A stretch of 64,000 nt of DNA from Autumnicola tepida (GTDB lineage Bacteria; Bacteroidota; Bacteroidia; Flavobacteriales; Flavobacteriaceae), in assembly GCF_031846485.1 (NCBI RefSeq), contig NZ_JAVRHQ010000012.1:62001-126000 (forward strand), written 5' to 3'. Below the pieces are notes generated by a model. That model was not told where the DNA came from. It searched no databases and saw only the letters and a list, made by a program, of their open reading frames with translations. Shown here in pieces: positions 52,361-59,660 of the stretch (the first letter of the stretch is position 1; each line of letters opens with the position of its first letter). The translations under genes were made by a program, and so were the position numbers.

Positions 52361-53422
52361 TTAATTTATACTCTTAACTACTTCTTTTTTGGCTTCCTTT
52401 TTACTCCCGTCAAAACCACTCACCCCGCTTACCGTGGTGTACTTCATCACGTATTTCTTATCGGGAAATATCTTTTGATAGGCGCTCTGGCACATAATAG
52501 CTGCCTCGTGAAAACCGCATAAAATAAGCTTCAACTTTCCCGGATAAGTATTTACGTCACCAATGGCATAAACGCCCGGGATGCTGGTTTCATAATCATA
52601 GGCGTTGTTCACCTTGATGGCGTTCTTTTCAATTTCCAGCCCCCAGTCGGCTATAGGGCCAAGTTTTGGCGAAAGCCCGAACAGCGGGATAAAATTATCA
52701 ACTTCTTTTACCTCTTCTCCCCTGGCGGTATCTTTATGCCTTATAACCACAGCATCCAATTTATCTTCCCCCTGTAAACCCACAACTTCAGCATCGGTAA
52801 TAAGATTTATCCTGCCCAATTTGGAAAGTTCTTCTACTTTTTCTACGGAATCCAAAGCCCCACGGAAATCCTTCCTACGGTGCACCAGTGCCACTTCCGA
52901 AGCGATATCTGCCAGATAGATGGACCAGTCTAAAGCCGAATCTCCACCTCCGGCAATTACCACGCGTTTGCCCCTGTAAATTTCAGGATCACGTATAATG
53001 TAGGCCACGCCATTGTCTTCATAATCGGCAATATTGGCAATTGGGGGTTTTCGCGGTTCGAAACTGCCAAGCCCCCCGGCAATAACCACTACCGGAGCCT
53101 GGTGCTGTGTGCCTTTATTTGTGGTCACAATAAAACTGCCATCGGACTGTTTGTCTATGGTTTCTGCCCGTTCCCCCAGGGTAAACCCGGGTTCGAATGG
53201 CCGAATTTGCTCCATAAGGTTCTTCACCAAATCCCCAGCAAGCACTTCAGGAAAACCGGGAATATCGTAAATGGGTTTTTTGGGATAAATTTCGGAGCAT
53301 TGGCCGCCTGGTTGTGGCAGGGCATCTATAAGATGGCATTTCAGCTTTAATAAGCCCGCTTCAAAAACGGCAAACAAGCCTGTAGGGCCCGCTCCTATTA
53401 TAATGATATCGGTTTTAATCAT
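52361..53422 (-). CDS. Ferredoxin-NADP reductase, thioredoxin-reductase-like type
   Basis: The 353-residue flavoprotein has the FAD motif IIIIGAGPTGLFAVFEAG at the N-terminus, the NADPH motif VVIAGGGDSALDWSIYLA and the second FAD motif PGVYAIGDVNTYPGKLKLI. The redox CxxC of thioredoxin reductase is absent in the middle (SALDW in its place), and the C-terminal extension has YTTVSGVS, both typical of TrxR-like FNR (YumC-type). It would reduce the adjacent ferredoxin with NADPH. Confidence 0.93.
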   Translation of the reverse strand: MIKTDIIIIGAGPTGLFAVFEAGLLKLKCHLIDALPQPGGQCSEIYPKKPIYDIPGFPEVLAGDLVKNLMEQIRPFEPGFTLGERAETIDKQSDGSFIVTTNKGTQHQAPVVVIAGGLGSFEPRKPPIANIADYEDNGVAYIIRDPEIYRGKRVVIAGGGDSALDWSIYLADIASEVALVHRRKDFRGALDSVEKVEELSKLGRINLITDAEVVGLQGEDKLDAVVIRHKDTARGEEVKEVDNFIPLFGLSPKLGPIADWGLEIEKNAIKVNNAYDYETSIPGVYAIGDVNTYPGKLKLILCGFHEAAIMCQSAYQKIFPDKKYVMKYTTVSGVSGFDGSKKEAKKEVVKSIN

Positions 53423-53447
53423 AATCTAAACTCCTGATGCCAAGCCC

Positions 53448-53690
53448 TTATCGCTCGATGTTAATAACCTGCTCGATTTGCGGCACGTATTTTTTGATGG
53501 TCATTTCCACACCCGACTTTAAAGTCATCTGGTTTACGGAACAACCTACGCAGGCGCCTTCCAGCTGAACTTTTACCAGCCGGTCATCTTCAATAGAGAT
53601 AAGGGAAATATTCCCCCCGTCACTTTCCAGAAACGGGCGAATTTCTGCCAAAGCTTTCTCTACGTTAAGTTTTACTTCTTCGCTTGTCAT
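53448..53690 (-). CDS. NifU-like C-terminal domain Fe-S scaffold protein
   Basis: The 80-residue protein consists only of the NifU C-terminal domain: IRPFLESDGGNISLISIEDD and the cluster motif GACVGCSVNQMTLKSGVE with the two Cys. It works as a carrier or scaffold in Fe-S cluster maturation. It follows mrp with no gap, and the pair NifU-Mrp is a common Fe-S maturation unit. Confidence 0.95.
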   Translation of the reverse strand: MTSEEVKLNVEKALAEIRPFLESDGGNISLISIEDDRLVKVQLEGACVGCSVNQMTLKSGVEMTIKKYVPQIEQVINIER

Positions 53691-54857
53691 CTATTTCTTT
53701 TTAACGGCGCTACATCCGGCCATAGTGGTAATCTTAATAGCCTCGGTTGGAGGTAAGCTTTCATTCCTGTTCACGGTTTCCTGCACCATGTTGCGGGTAA
53801 TATTCTCAAAAGCCTTTTCAAGAGGAGTGGCGGTTTGCAATGCCGCGGGACGGCCAATATCACCAGACTCTCTCAAACTTTGCACTAACGGGATCTCACC
53901 TAAAAAAGGCACCTGCAAATCTTCAGCAAGGTGCTTTGCCCCCTGTTGCCCAAAAATGTAATATTTGTTGTCCGGCAACTCTTCAGGAGTAAAGTAAGCC
54001 ATATTTTCTACAATCCCCAATACCGGCACGTTTATGCTTTCCTGCTGGAACATGGCCACTCCTTTTTTGGCATCGGCCAAAGCTACATTTTGCGGAGTGC
54101 TTACCACTACTGCCCCTGTAATTGGCAATGACTGCATAATGGAAAGATGGATATCTCCTGTTCCCGGAGGAAGGTCTACCAGCAAAAAGTCCAGTTCTCC
54201 CCAGGCCGCATCAAAAATCATCTGGTTTAAGGCTTTTGCAGCCATGGGGCCTCTCCAGACCACTGCCTGGTTAGGTTTGGTGAAGAAACCAATCGATAAG
54301 ATCTTAACGCCGTAATTCTCCACCGGCTTCATTTTAGACTTCCCGTCTACATTCACAGAAAGAGGCCTTTCTGCCTCCACATCGAACATCATTGGGGTTG
54401 AAGGGCCATAAATATCGGCATCAAGAATTCCTACCTTGAAGCCCATTTTAGACAAAGTGACCGCAAGGTTCGCGGTAACCGTAGATTTTCCAACCCCGCC
54501 TTTTCCTGAAGCCACCGCGATAATATTGTTAATCCCGGGAATGGGTTTGCCTTTAATTTCCGGCTTCTTTTTCTCAGGGGCTTCTACTTTTATATTGACT
54601 TTCACTTTGGCCTTTTGATACACCTTTTCGTGAATAGCCTTCATCACATCAACCTCTGCCCGCTTTTTTATATGAAGCGCCGGCGAACCCAAAACCAGGT
54701 CTACCTCCACTTCATCCCCAAAAACCATAATGTTCTGAACCACCCCGGCTTCAACCATATTTTTGCCTTCGCCGGCCACAGAAATAGTTTCCAGGGCTTT
54801 TAAAATCTCTTTTTTATTCAATACCACGATATTATATTTTTCAGCAGAAGAAATCAT
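53691..54857 (-). CDS. Mrp/ApbC-type P-loop ATPase, Fe-S cluster carrier
   Basis: A 388-residue protein from AUG 54857; a GTG at 54827, just before LNKKEILKALETISV, matches the family start better and would give 378 residues. It has an N-terminal DUF59 domain (FGDEVEVDLVLGSPALHIKKRAEVD) and the ATPase with the deviant Walker A GKGGVGKSTVTANLA, DADIYGPSTPMM and VDLPPGTGD. The usual C-x-x-C before the C-terminus is not seen; a single Cys lies in AGCSAVKKK at the very end. It works with the NifU-like protein. Confidence 0.94.
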   Translation of the reverse strand: MISSAEKYNIVVLNKKEILKALETISVAGEGKNMVEAGVVQNIMVFGDEVEVDLVLGSPALHIKKRAEVDVMKAIHEKVYQKAKVKVNIKVEAPEKKKPEIKGKPIPGINNIIAVASGKGGVGKSTVTANLAVTLSKMGFKVGILDADIYGPSTPMMFDVEAERPLSVNVDGKSKMKPVENYGVKILSIGFFTKPNQAVVWRGPMAAKALNQMIFDAAWGELDFLLVDLPPGTGDIHLSIMQSLPITGAVVVSTPQNVALADAKKGVAMFQQESINVPVLGIVENMAYFTPEELPDNKYYIFGQQGAKHLAEDLQVPFLGEIPLVQSLRESGDIGRPAALQTATPLEKAFENITRNMVQETVNRNESLPPTEAIKITTMAGCSAVKKK

Positions 54858-54936
54858 CTGCTCAATTTAGCCTGAAGAGGCTGTTTTTCAAAAATACCCA
54901 ATCCCCATAACAGCTTATGTAGATTGATTCTAAATG

Positions 54937-54944
54937 CAAATATA
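54937..54944 (-). promoter_or_regulatory. Probable promoter -7 element of mrp
   Basis: The minus strand reads TATATTTG (exact TAnnTTTG), about 80 nt upstream of the mrp AUG. It likely serves mrp-nifU and perhaps the reductase and ferredoxin. Confidence 0.5.
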
Positions 54945-55003
54945 GGTTGAAAACCTAAGAATACGAAGTATTTACCTATAATTGATTTATGGAAATATAA
55001 GGC

Positions 55004-55366
55004 CTATTGATGATCTTTATCTTGACAGGAGTTCTGATTGAGTTCTCTCATAGGATCCCAGAAGATGGTCTCAAAATCCTGAATTTGAAGCTCCCTCACC
55101 TCAACACCTTCCTCTTCCAGCAACAACTGCATGGCATTGGTGCCGCTAAAGTGATTTTTACCTGTAAGCAGGCCTTTGCGGTTCACCACCCGGTGCGCGG
55201 GAATATTGTCCATCCCTTTTGAAGCATTCATTGCCCATCCCACCATCCTGGCACTTTGCGGTGAGCCCAGGAATTTCGCTATCGCGCCGTAAGACGTCAC
55301 CCTTCCTGGCGGTATTTTTTCCACTACCTGATAAACTCTTTCAAAAAAGCCGCTGTTGACGCTCAT
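55004..55366 (-). CDS. Alkyltransferase-like protein (ATL), MGMT fold without active Cys
   Basis: The 120-residue protein has the O6-alkylguanine-DNA alkyltransferase DNA-binding domain: YQVVEKIPPGRVTSYGAIAKFLG, ARMVGWAMNAS and IPAHRVVNRKGLLTGKNHF. The catalytic PCHR motif reads PAHR, so it cannot accept an alkyl group. ATL proteins instead bind O6-alkylguanine and flag it for nucleotide excision repair. It overlaps lysE by 4 bp. Confidence 0.93.
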   Translation of the reverse strand: MSVNSGFFERVYQVVEKIPPGRVTSYGAIAKFLGSPQSARMVGWAMNASKGMDNIPAHRVVNRKGLLTGKNHFSGTNAMQLLLEEEGVEVRELQIQDFETIFWDPMRELNQNSCQDKDHQ

Positions 55367-55986
55367 GCGTTGTAGATTCTTACCAGTGTGATAATCACCA
55401 GCACCAGCATTAACCCAGCCATAAAATAGTTGGAGTAGCGGGCAAAGGTTTCAGTCTTTCCTTCTATCCTGTCAAAAAAGAGCACGTAAGAATACAGGCT
55501 CGTAAAAGTACCCACAGAAGCCGCTACGGCAAAAGTGATAATTTTATACCAATGATAAGTTACACCAACCCCAACATTTAAAGCCCCTGCAATGGCCACA
55601 AAATATGGAATGGGAAACACATTTAAAGCAGCAATCAACATTCCTTTAAAGATACTATTGGAATTTGCCTTGTGGGATTTGTGTTCTATTCCCGTTTTAC
55701 GTTTGGCCATCACAAAAAAGTAGATGCCAAGTATTAAAAAAATCACCAGGCCAGCACGAAGCAGTATGTTCTGAACAAAAGGATTTGCAAAAATATATTT
55801 TGCCAGCAGCACCGCAATAAAGGCCTGAAGCAAAACAATACTGGAAGCTCCTGCAGCTACGTACATCCCGCTCTTCTTTCCATCTTTGACGCAGGTTTTC
55901 GCAACAGTCATATTTACCAGGCCGGGAGGCAAAACTCCAAGCAAGGCAGCAAAATAGGTGATGATAAAAAGTTTAGCTTCTTCCAA
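55363..55986 (-). CDS. LysE/RhtB family exporter
   Basis: The 207-residue inner-membrane protein has six hydrophobic segments. The start FIITYFAALLGVLPPGLVNMTVAKTCVKDGKKSGMYVAAGAS matches the LysE-family opening (PGP-x-N replaced by PPGLVN). It probably exports an amino acid or similar compound. It lies 3 bp after trmB and overlaps the ATL gene by 4 bp, so the three are one transcript. Confidence 0.85.
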   Translation of the reverse strand: MEEAKLFIITYFAALLGVLPPGLVNMTVAKTCVKDGKKSGMYVAAGASSIVLLQAFIAVLLAKYIFANPFVQNILLRAGLVIFLILGIYFFVMAKRKTGIEHKSHKANSNSIFKGMLIAALNVFPIPYFVAIAGALNVGVGVTYHWYKIITFAVAASVGTFTSLYSYVLFFDRIEGKTETFARYSNYFMAGLMLVLVIITLVRIYNA

Positions 55987-55989
55987 TCT

Positions 55990-56661
55990 TTATTTTATCC
56001 TGAATTTTATATATGTGATGGGTTTTCCTTTTTCAAGATACTGTTTTTCGTAGAATGTTTGAATTTCGCGCACTTCTTTTGGCGAATATTCATTTTTATA
56101 GATGTCGTGGTGAGCATAAAGCACCTCATGCCCTTCCCCATGCAACAGCCCCAGAGTATACCCGTGCATAAATTCACTGTCAGTTTTAAGATTCACAAGC
56201 CCTTCGGGTTTAAGGATACCCTTATATTTTTGCAGAAAATAGGCATTGGTTAAACGATGCTTGGTCCTTTTGTATTTGATTTGCGGATCGGGAAAGGTAA
56301 TCCAGATTTCTTCCACTTCATCTTCAGCAAAAGCATGGTCTATAAGCTCGATTTGCGTACGCAGAAAAGCCACATTGGCAAGGTTTTCTTCCAAAGCAGT
56401 CTTTGCCCCCCGCCAGAACCTGGCTCCTTTAATATCGATTCCTATAAAATTTGCTTCTGAATTTTGCCTGGCCAGGCCCACGCTGTATTCTCCCTTTCCG
56501 CAGCCCAGCTCCAATATGAGCGGCTTGTTATTTCCGAAGAATTCACTCCACCTGCCTTTCCACTTAAACTGATTAGCCGTTAATTCTTCTCTTGAAGGCT
56601 GAATAACATTTGAAAAATCTTCATTTTCCCTGAACCTCTTAAGCTTATTTTTACTTCCCAC
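55990..56661 (-). CDS. trmB: tRNA (guanine-N7-)-methyltransferase
   Basis: A 223-residue protein from the GTG at 56661 (VGSKNKLKRFRENEDF), the family-typical start. The open frame runs to 56787 but would overlap the divergent glycosyltransferase and its promoter. The SAM-binding motif is LELGCGKGEYSVGLA, with FIGIDIKGARFWRGAK and the catalytic-site segment WITFPDPQIKYKRTKHRLTN. It makes m7G46 in tRNA variable loops. Confidence 0.96.
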   Translation of the reverse strand: MGSKNKLKRFRENEDFSNVIQPSREELTANQFKWKGRWSEFFGNNKPLILELGCGKGEYSVGLARQNSEANFIGIDIKGARFWRGAKTALEENLANVAFLRTQIELIDHAFAEDEVEEIWITFPDPQIKYKRTKHRLTNAYFLQKYKGILKPEGLVNLKTDSEFMHGYTLGLLHGEGHEVLYAHHDIYKNEYSPKEVREIQTFYEKQYLEKGKPITYIKFRIK

Positions 56662-56717
56662 GTGAATATTTAATATTTTGGTAAAATTAACAAAATTCGC
56701 CAACTGAGAGATAACAA

Positions 56718-56725
56718 TATATTTG
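56718..56725 (+). promoter_or_regulatory. Promoter -7 element overlapping the glycosyltransferase start region
   Basis: TATATTTG (exact TAnnTTTG) ends only 4 nt before the AUG at 56730, so the expected transcription start falls on or next to the AUG. The mRNA would be leaderless or nearly so. Confidence 0.5.
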
Positions 56726-56729
56726 TTAT

Positions 56730-57779
56730 ATGCGCAGGAAAAAAATTTTAGTCGCACCACTAAACTGGGGCCTTGGCCATGCGGCACGCTGCATCCCCCT
56801 CATCAAGGCCCTGGAGGAGGAAGGATTTGAACCCGTGCTGGCTTCAGACGGGAATGCACTCCTGCTACTAGAAAAGGAATTTCCACACCTCTCCAGCTTT
56901 GAGCTTCCATCCTACAACGTGGAATATTCCACCTCGGGCAGCAGCCTTAAATGGAAAATGATGTGGGACAGCCCTAAAATTTTAAAAGCCATAAAAGCTG
57001 AAAAAAAGCTTACCAAAAAACTGGTGGAGGAGTATAACCTTAGCGGAATAATTTCTGATAACCGTTTTGGAGTTCGCTACAAGCACCTGAAAAATGTCTT
57101 TATTACCCACCAGCTGAATGTTTTAAGCGGAAGCACCACTTACTTCAGCAGTAAAATACATCAGAAATATATAAAGAAATTTGATGAATGCTGGATTCCC
57201 GATGCCCCGGGAAATAAAAACCTGAGCGGGATCCTGGGCCACCTGGCCAAAAAAGAAGAGAGTATAAAATACATGGGGCCGCTAAGCAGGTTTAAAAAAC
57301 AGGATGTGCCTTTAAAGTATAAATACCTCATCCTTCTCTCAGGCCCTGAACCGCAAAGGAGCATCCTTGAAAAGCTACTGCTGGAAAAATTTAAAGATAC
57401 TTCAGAAAAAATTCTGATGATAAGGGGGCTTCTTTCAGGGCAGTGTAAACCCGCCGCGCCTAAGAACATACACGTTGAAAATTACAAATTCGGGCAGGAG
57501 CTTGAAGAAATCATCAATTCTTCAGAAGTGATTATTTCCCGGTCTGGCTATACCAGCGTTATGGATTTTGCAAAGCTGGAAAAAAAGGCGTTTTTTATCC
57601 CCACCCCTGGCCAGTTTGAGCAGGAATATTTAGCTGAACGACTGGCCAATCTGGGAATTGCGCCTTTTTGCAGGCAGGATAAATTTGAACTTTCCCACCT
57701 GGAAGAACTAAAAAAACATAAGGGCCTGAAAGATATTGGAGGCTCCAGCCACTTAAGGGAGCTCTTTGCTCTTTTCTAA
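56730..57779 (+). CDS. GT-B glycosyltransferase, MurG-like C-terminal fold
   Basis: A 349-residue cytosolic glycosyltransferase. The N-terminal domain has VAPLNWGLGHAARCIPLIKAL (Gly-rich loop with GHAAR) and the C-terminal domain has LILLSGPEPQR, VIISRSGYTSVMDFAKLEKKAFFIPTPGQFEQEYLA, close to the MurG/UGT28 donor-binding region. It is not MurG itself because the acceptor half differs. The acceptor is unknown; it may act in a lipid- or polysaccharide-modifying step. It lies divergent from trmB and converges on the PhoR-like kinase by 27 bp of overlap. Confidence 0.88.
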   Translation: MRRKKILVAPLNWGLGHAARCIPLIKALEEEGFEPVLASDGNALLLLEKEFPHLSSFELPSYNVEYSTSGSSLKWKMMWDSPKILKAIKAEKKLTKKLVEEYNLSGIISDNRFGVRYKHLKNVFITHQLNVLSGSTTYFSSKIHQKYIKKFDECWIPDAPGNKNLSGILGHLAKKEESIKYMGPLSRFKKQDVPLKYKYLILLSGPEPQRSILEKLLLEKFKDTSEKILMIRGLLSGQCKPAAPKNIHVENYKFGQELEEIINSSEVIISRSGYTSVMDFAKLEKKAFFIPTPGQFEQEYLAERLANLGIAPFCRQDKFELSHLEELKKHKGLKDIGGSSHLRELFALF

Positions 57780-58805
57780 GGTAAATGAAAATTCGCTCCC
57801 CACGCCAAAAACGCTTTCTACATAAATCTTTTCTTCATGCGCCTCGATAATATGCTTTACGATGGAAAGGCCCAGCCCCGAGCCTCCTTCTTTTCTTGAA
57901 CCGCTTTTATCTACACGATAAAAACGTTCAAAAAGCCGCGGGATATTCTGTTTTTCAATTCCTTCCCCATTATCGGTTATTCTCACAATCACCTTGTTCT
58001 TAATAAGGTTTTCTATGGAAATTTCTGTGGTACCGTCTTTCTTTCCGTATTTGATTGAATTTACCACCAGGTTGGTTAACACCTGCTGAATCCTTTCCCT
58101 GTCGGCACTAACATAAACAGGCTCCGGGTAATCGGTATCGAAAGTAAGCGTAATGTTCTTTTTTGCCGCTTTCATTTCCAGAAGATCAAAAGTACTTTGT
58201 ATTAAATCCACAATATTGAAATCTTCCATTTGCAGGTGAAGGTCCCCCGTTTCCAGTTTGGTGATCATATCGAGGTCTTTAACAATATAAATAAGCCGCT
58301 CTACGCCCTTACTGGCCCGGTTAAGGTATTTTTTTCTAACCGATTTGTCCTTCATCGCCCCGTCTAATAAGGTAAGTATATAACCCTGCACGGTAAAAAG
58401 TGGGGTCTTAAGTTCATGGGAAACATTTCCCATAAACTCCTTCCGGTAGGTTTCCCTTATTTTAAGGGCCTCTATCTCCAGCTTTTTGTTTTCGGCAAAT
58501 TTCTCCACCTCCCTGGTAAGAGTAGCCATATCTGTAGTGACCTGGCTGGGACGTAAGGTTGTGGAATCCAACAGGGAAACATTATCGTAGATCTTCTTGA
58601 TCCTTCGGTAGATAAAATACTCTACCCGCTGCTGAATAATAAAAAAAGAAAAGGTATAAGTGGTAATTACAAAAACCAGCATGGGCAACCATTGCAGATT
58701 TCCAAGAAAAAGCAGAAAAGCGCCTACCAAAAGACTTACAAAAACGGTGATATATGCCGAGGTCTTTATCGCAAATTTGTATGAACGCTTAAATTTTTTG
58801 GCCAT
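57753..58805 (-). CDS. PhoR-like membrane sensor histidine kinase
   Basis: The 350-residue kinase has two N-terminal transmembrane helices (about 15-35 and 38-58) with almost no periplasmic loop, then a coiled coil. HisKA has SHELKTPLFTVQGYI with phospho-acceptor His130; HATPase_c has LVNSIKYGKKDG (N), ITDNGEGIE (G1) and GSGLGLSIVKHI (G2). With no periplasmic sensor, it probably senses through a partner such as the Pst system, as PhoR does. It shares its start with the regulator stop by one base. Its 3' end overlaps the convergent glycosyltransferase gene by 27 bp. Confidence 0.93.
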   Translation of the reverse strand: MAKKFKRSYKFAIKTSAYITVFVSLLVGAFLLFLGNLQWLPMLVFVITTYTFSFFIIQQRVEYFIYRRIKKIYDNVSLLDSTTLRPSQVTTDMATLTREVEKFAENKKLEIEALKIRETYRKEFMGNVSHELKTPLFTVQGYILTLLDGAMKDKSVRKKYLNRASKGVERLIYIVKDLDMITKLETGDLHLQMEDFNIVDLIQSTFDLLEMKAAKKNITLTFDTDYPEPVYVSADRERIQQVLTNLVVNSIKYGKKDGTTEISIENLIKNKVIVRITDNGEGIEKQNIPRLFERFYRVDKSGSRKEGGSGLGLSIVKHIIEAHEEKIYVESVFGVGSEFSFTLEKSKELP

Positions 58806-59488
58806 TAAACTACAAACTTATATCCCACTCCCTTCACAGTTTTAAAACTGTCGTCTCCAATTTTTTCCCGCAGTTTCCTGATATGGACATCTATAGTCCT
58901 TCCGCCAACCACAACATCGTTCCCCCAGATCTTGTCCATTATATCTTCCCGCTTAAAAACCTTACCAGGTTTTGAGGCCAGCAGGGACAAGAGTTCAAAT
59001 TCCTTGCGCGGCAAAAGCATTTCCTGCCCATCTTTGATTATCTTATATTCTTCGCGGTTAATGGTAAGATCCCCAATTTTCACAATATTGGCATTGGGCG
59101 TATCGTCCTTAAACCTTCTTAGCAATGCCTTAACCTTACTTACCAGCACCTTGGGCTTAATGGGTTTGGTGATATAATCATCGGCACCCGCATCAAAACC
59201 TGCCATCTGGGAGTAGTCTTCGCCCCTGGCGGTTAAAAAGGTGATAATGGTTTCTTCCAGCTCCGGGATTTTCCTAATTTTTTCGCAGGCTTCAATCCCG
59301 TCCATGCCCGGCATCATCACATCTAAAATAATGAGCTGTGGATTCTTCTTTTTGGCGAGTTTTACACCATCGGCGCCGTTATCGGCGGTAATCACCTTAT
59401 AGCCTTCCGAAGAAAGGTTGTACCCAACAATTTCGAGGATATCTGGCTCATCGTCAACCAGTAGGATTGTAATATCTTTTTTCTTCAT
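58805..59488 (-). CDS. PhoB-like OmpR-family response regulator
   Basis: The 227-residue regulator has a receiver (acidic pair DDE, phospho-acceptor Asp in LIILDVMMPGMDG, Thr in FLTARGED, Lys in YITKPIKP) and a winged-helix DNA-binding domain (LLPRKEFELLSLLASKPGKVFKREDI, DVVVGGRTIDVHIRKLREKIG). It is the first gene of the pair with the kinase. A cluster of TTAAC direct repeats, as bound by PhoB/PhoP-family regulators, lies in the divergent intergenic region toward the TonB receptor. Confidence 0.94.
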   Translation of the reverse strand: MKKKDITILLVDDEPDILEIVGYNLSSEGYKVITADNGADGVKLAKKKNPQLIILDVMMPGMDGIEACEKIRKIPELEETIITFLTARGEDYSQMAGFDAGADDYITKPIKPKVLVSKVKALLRRFKDDTPNANIVKIGDLTINREEYKIIKDGQEMLLPRKEFELLSLLASKPGKVFKREDIMDKIWGNDVVVGGRTIDVHIRKLREKIGDDSFKTVKGVGYKFVV

Positions 59489-59567
59489 TTTTGGTAGTTA
59501 AGGATAATTTATGGGTAAAAATAAAGATAAATTTCATTTCCAGTCTGAACAGCCAGATTGGTAACCT

Positions 59568-59609
59568 TTAACTAACATTAACATCATAAAGGATTAATAC
59601 CAGGTTAAC
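59568..59609 (+). promoter_or_regulatory. PhoP/PhoB-box-like TTAAC direct repeats
   Basis: TTAAC or TTAAT at 59568, 59578, 59594 and 59605, with spacings of 10, 16 and 11 bp: two pairs on about one helical turn each. The last repeat ends about 22 bp before a -7-like box, in place of the -33 element, as for an activator of the OmpR/PhoB class. Confidence 0.55.
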
Positions 59610-59630
59610 CCTCTCTTTACATTCCTGTCT

Positions 59631-59638
59631 TTTATTTG
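59631..59638 (+). promoter_or_regulatory. Probable -7 element of the TonB receptor gene
   Basis: TTTATTTG fits TAnnTTTG except for the second base and lies 23 nt before the AUG at 59661. Confidence 0.4.
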
Positions 59639-59660
59639 CGCCATAGAATTAAACACAGGA

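Noticed and set aside
56662..56787. Longer TrmB starting at 56787.
   Set aside because: It overlaps the divergent glycosyltransferase start and promoter; GTG at 56661 fits the family N-terminus.
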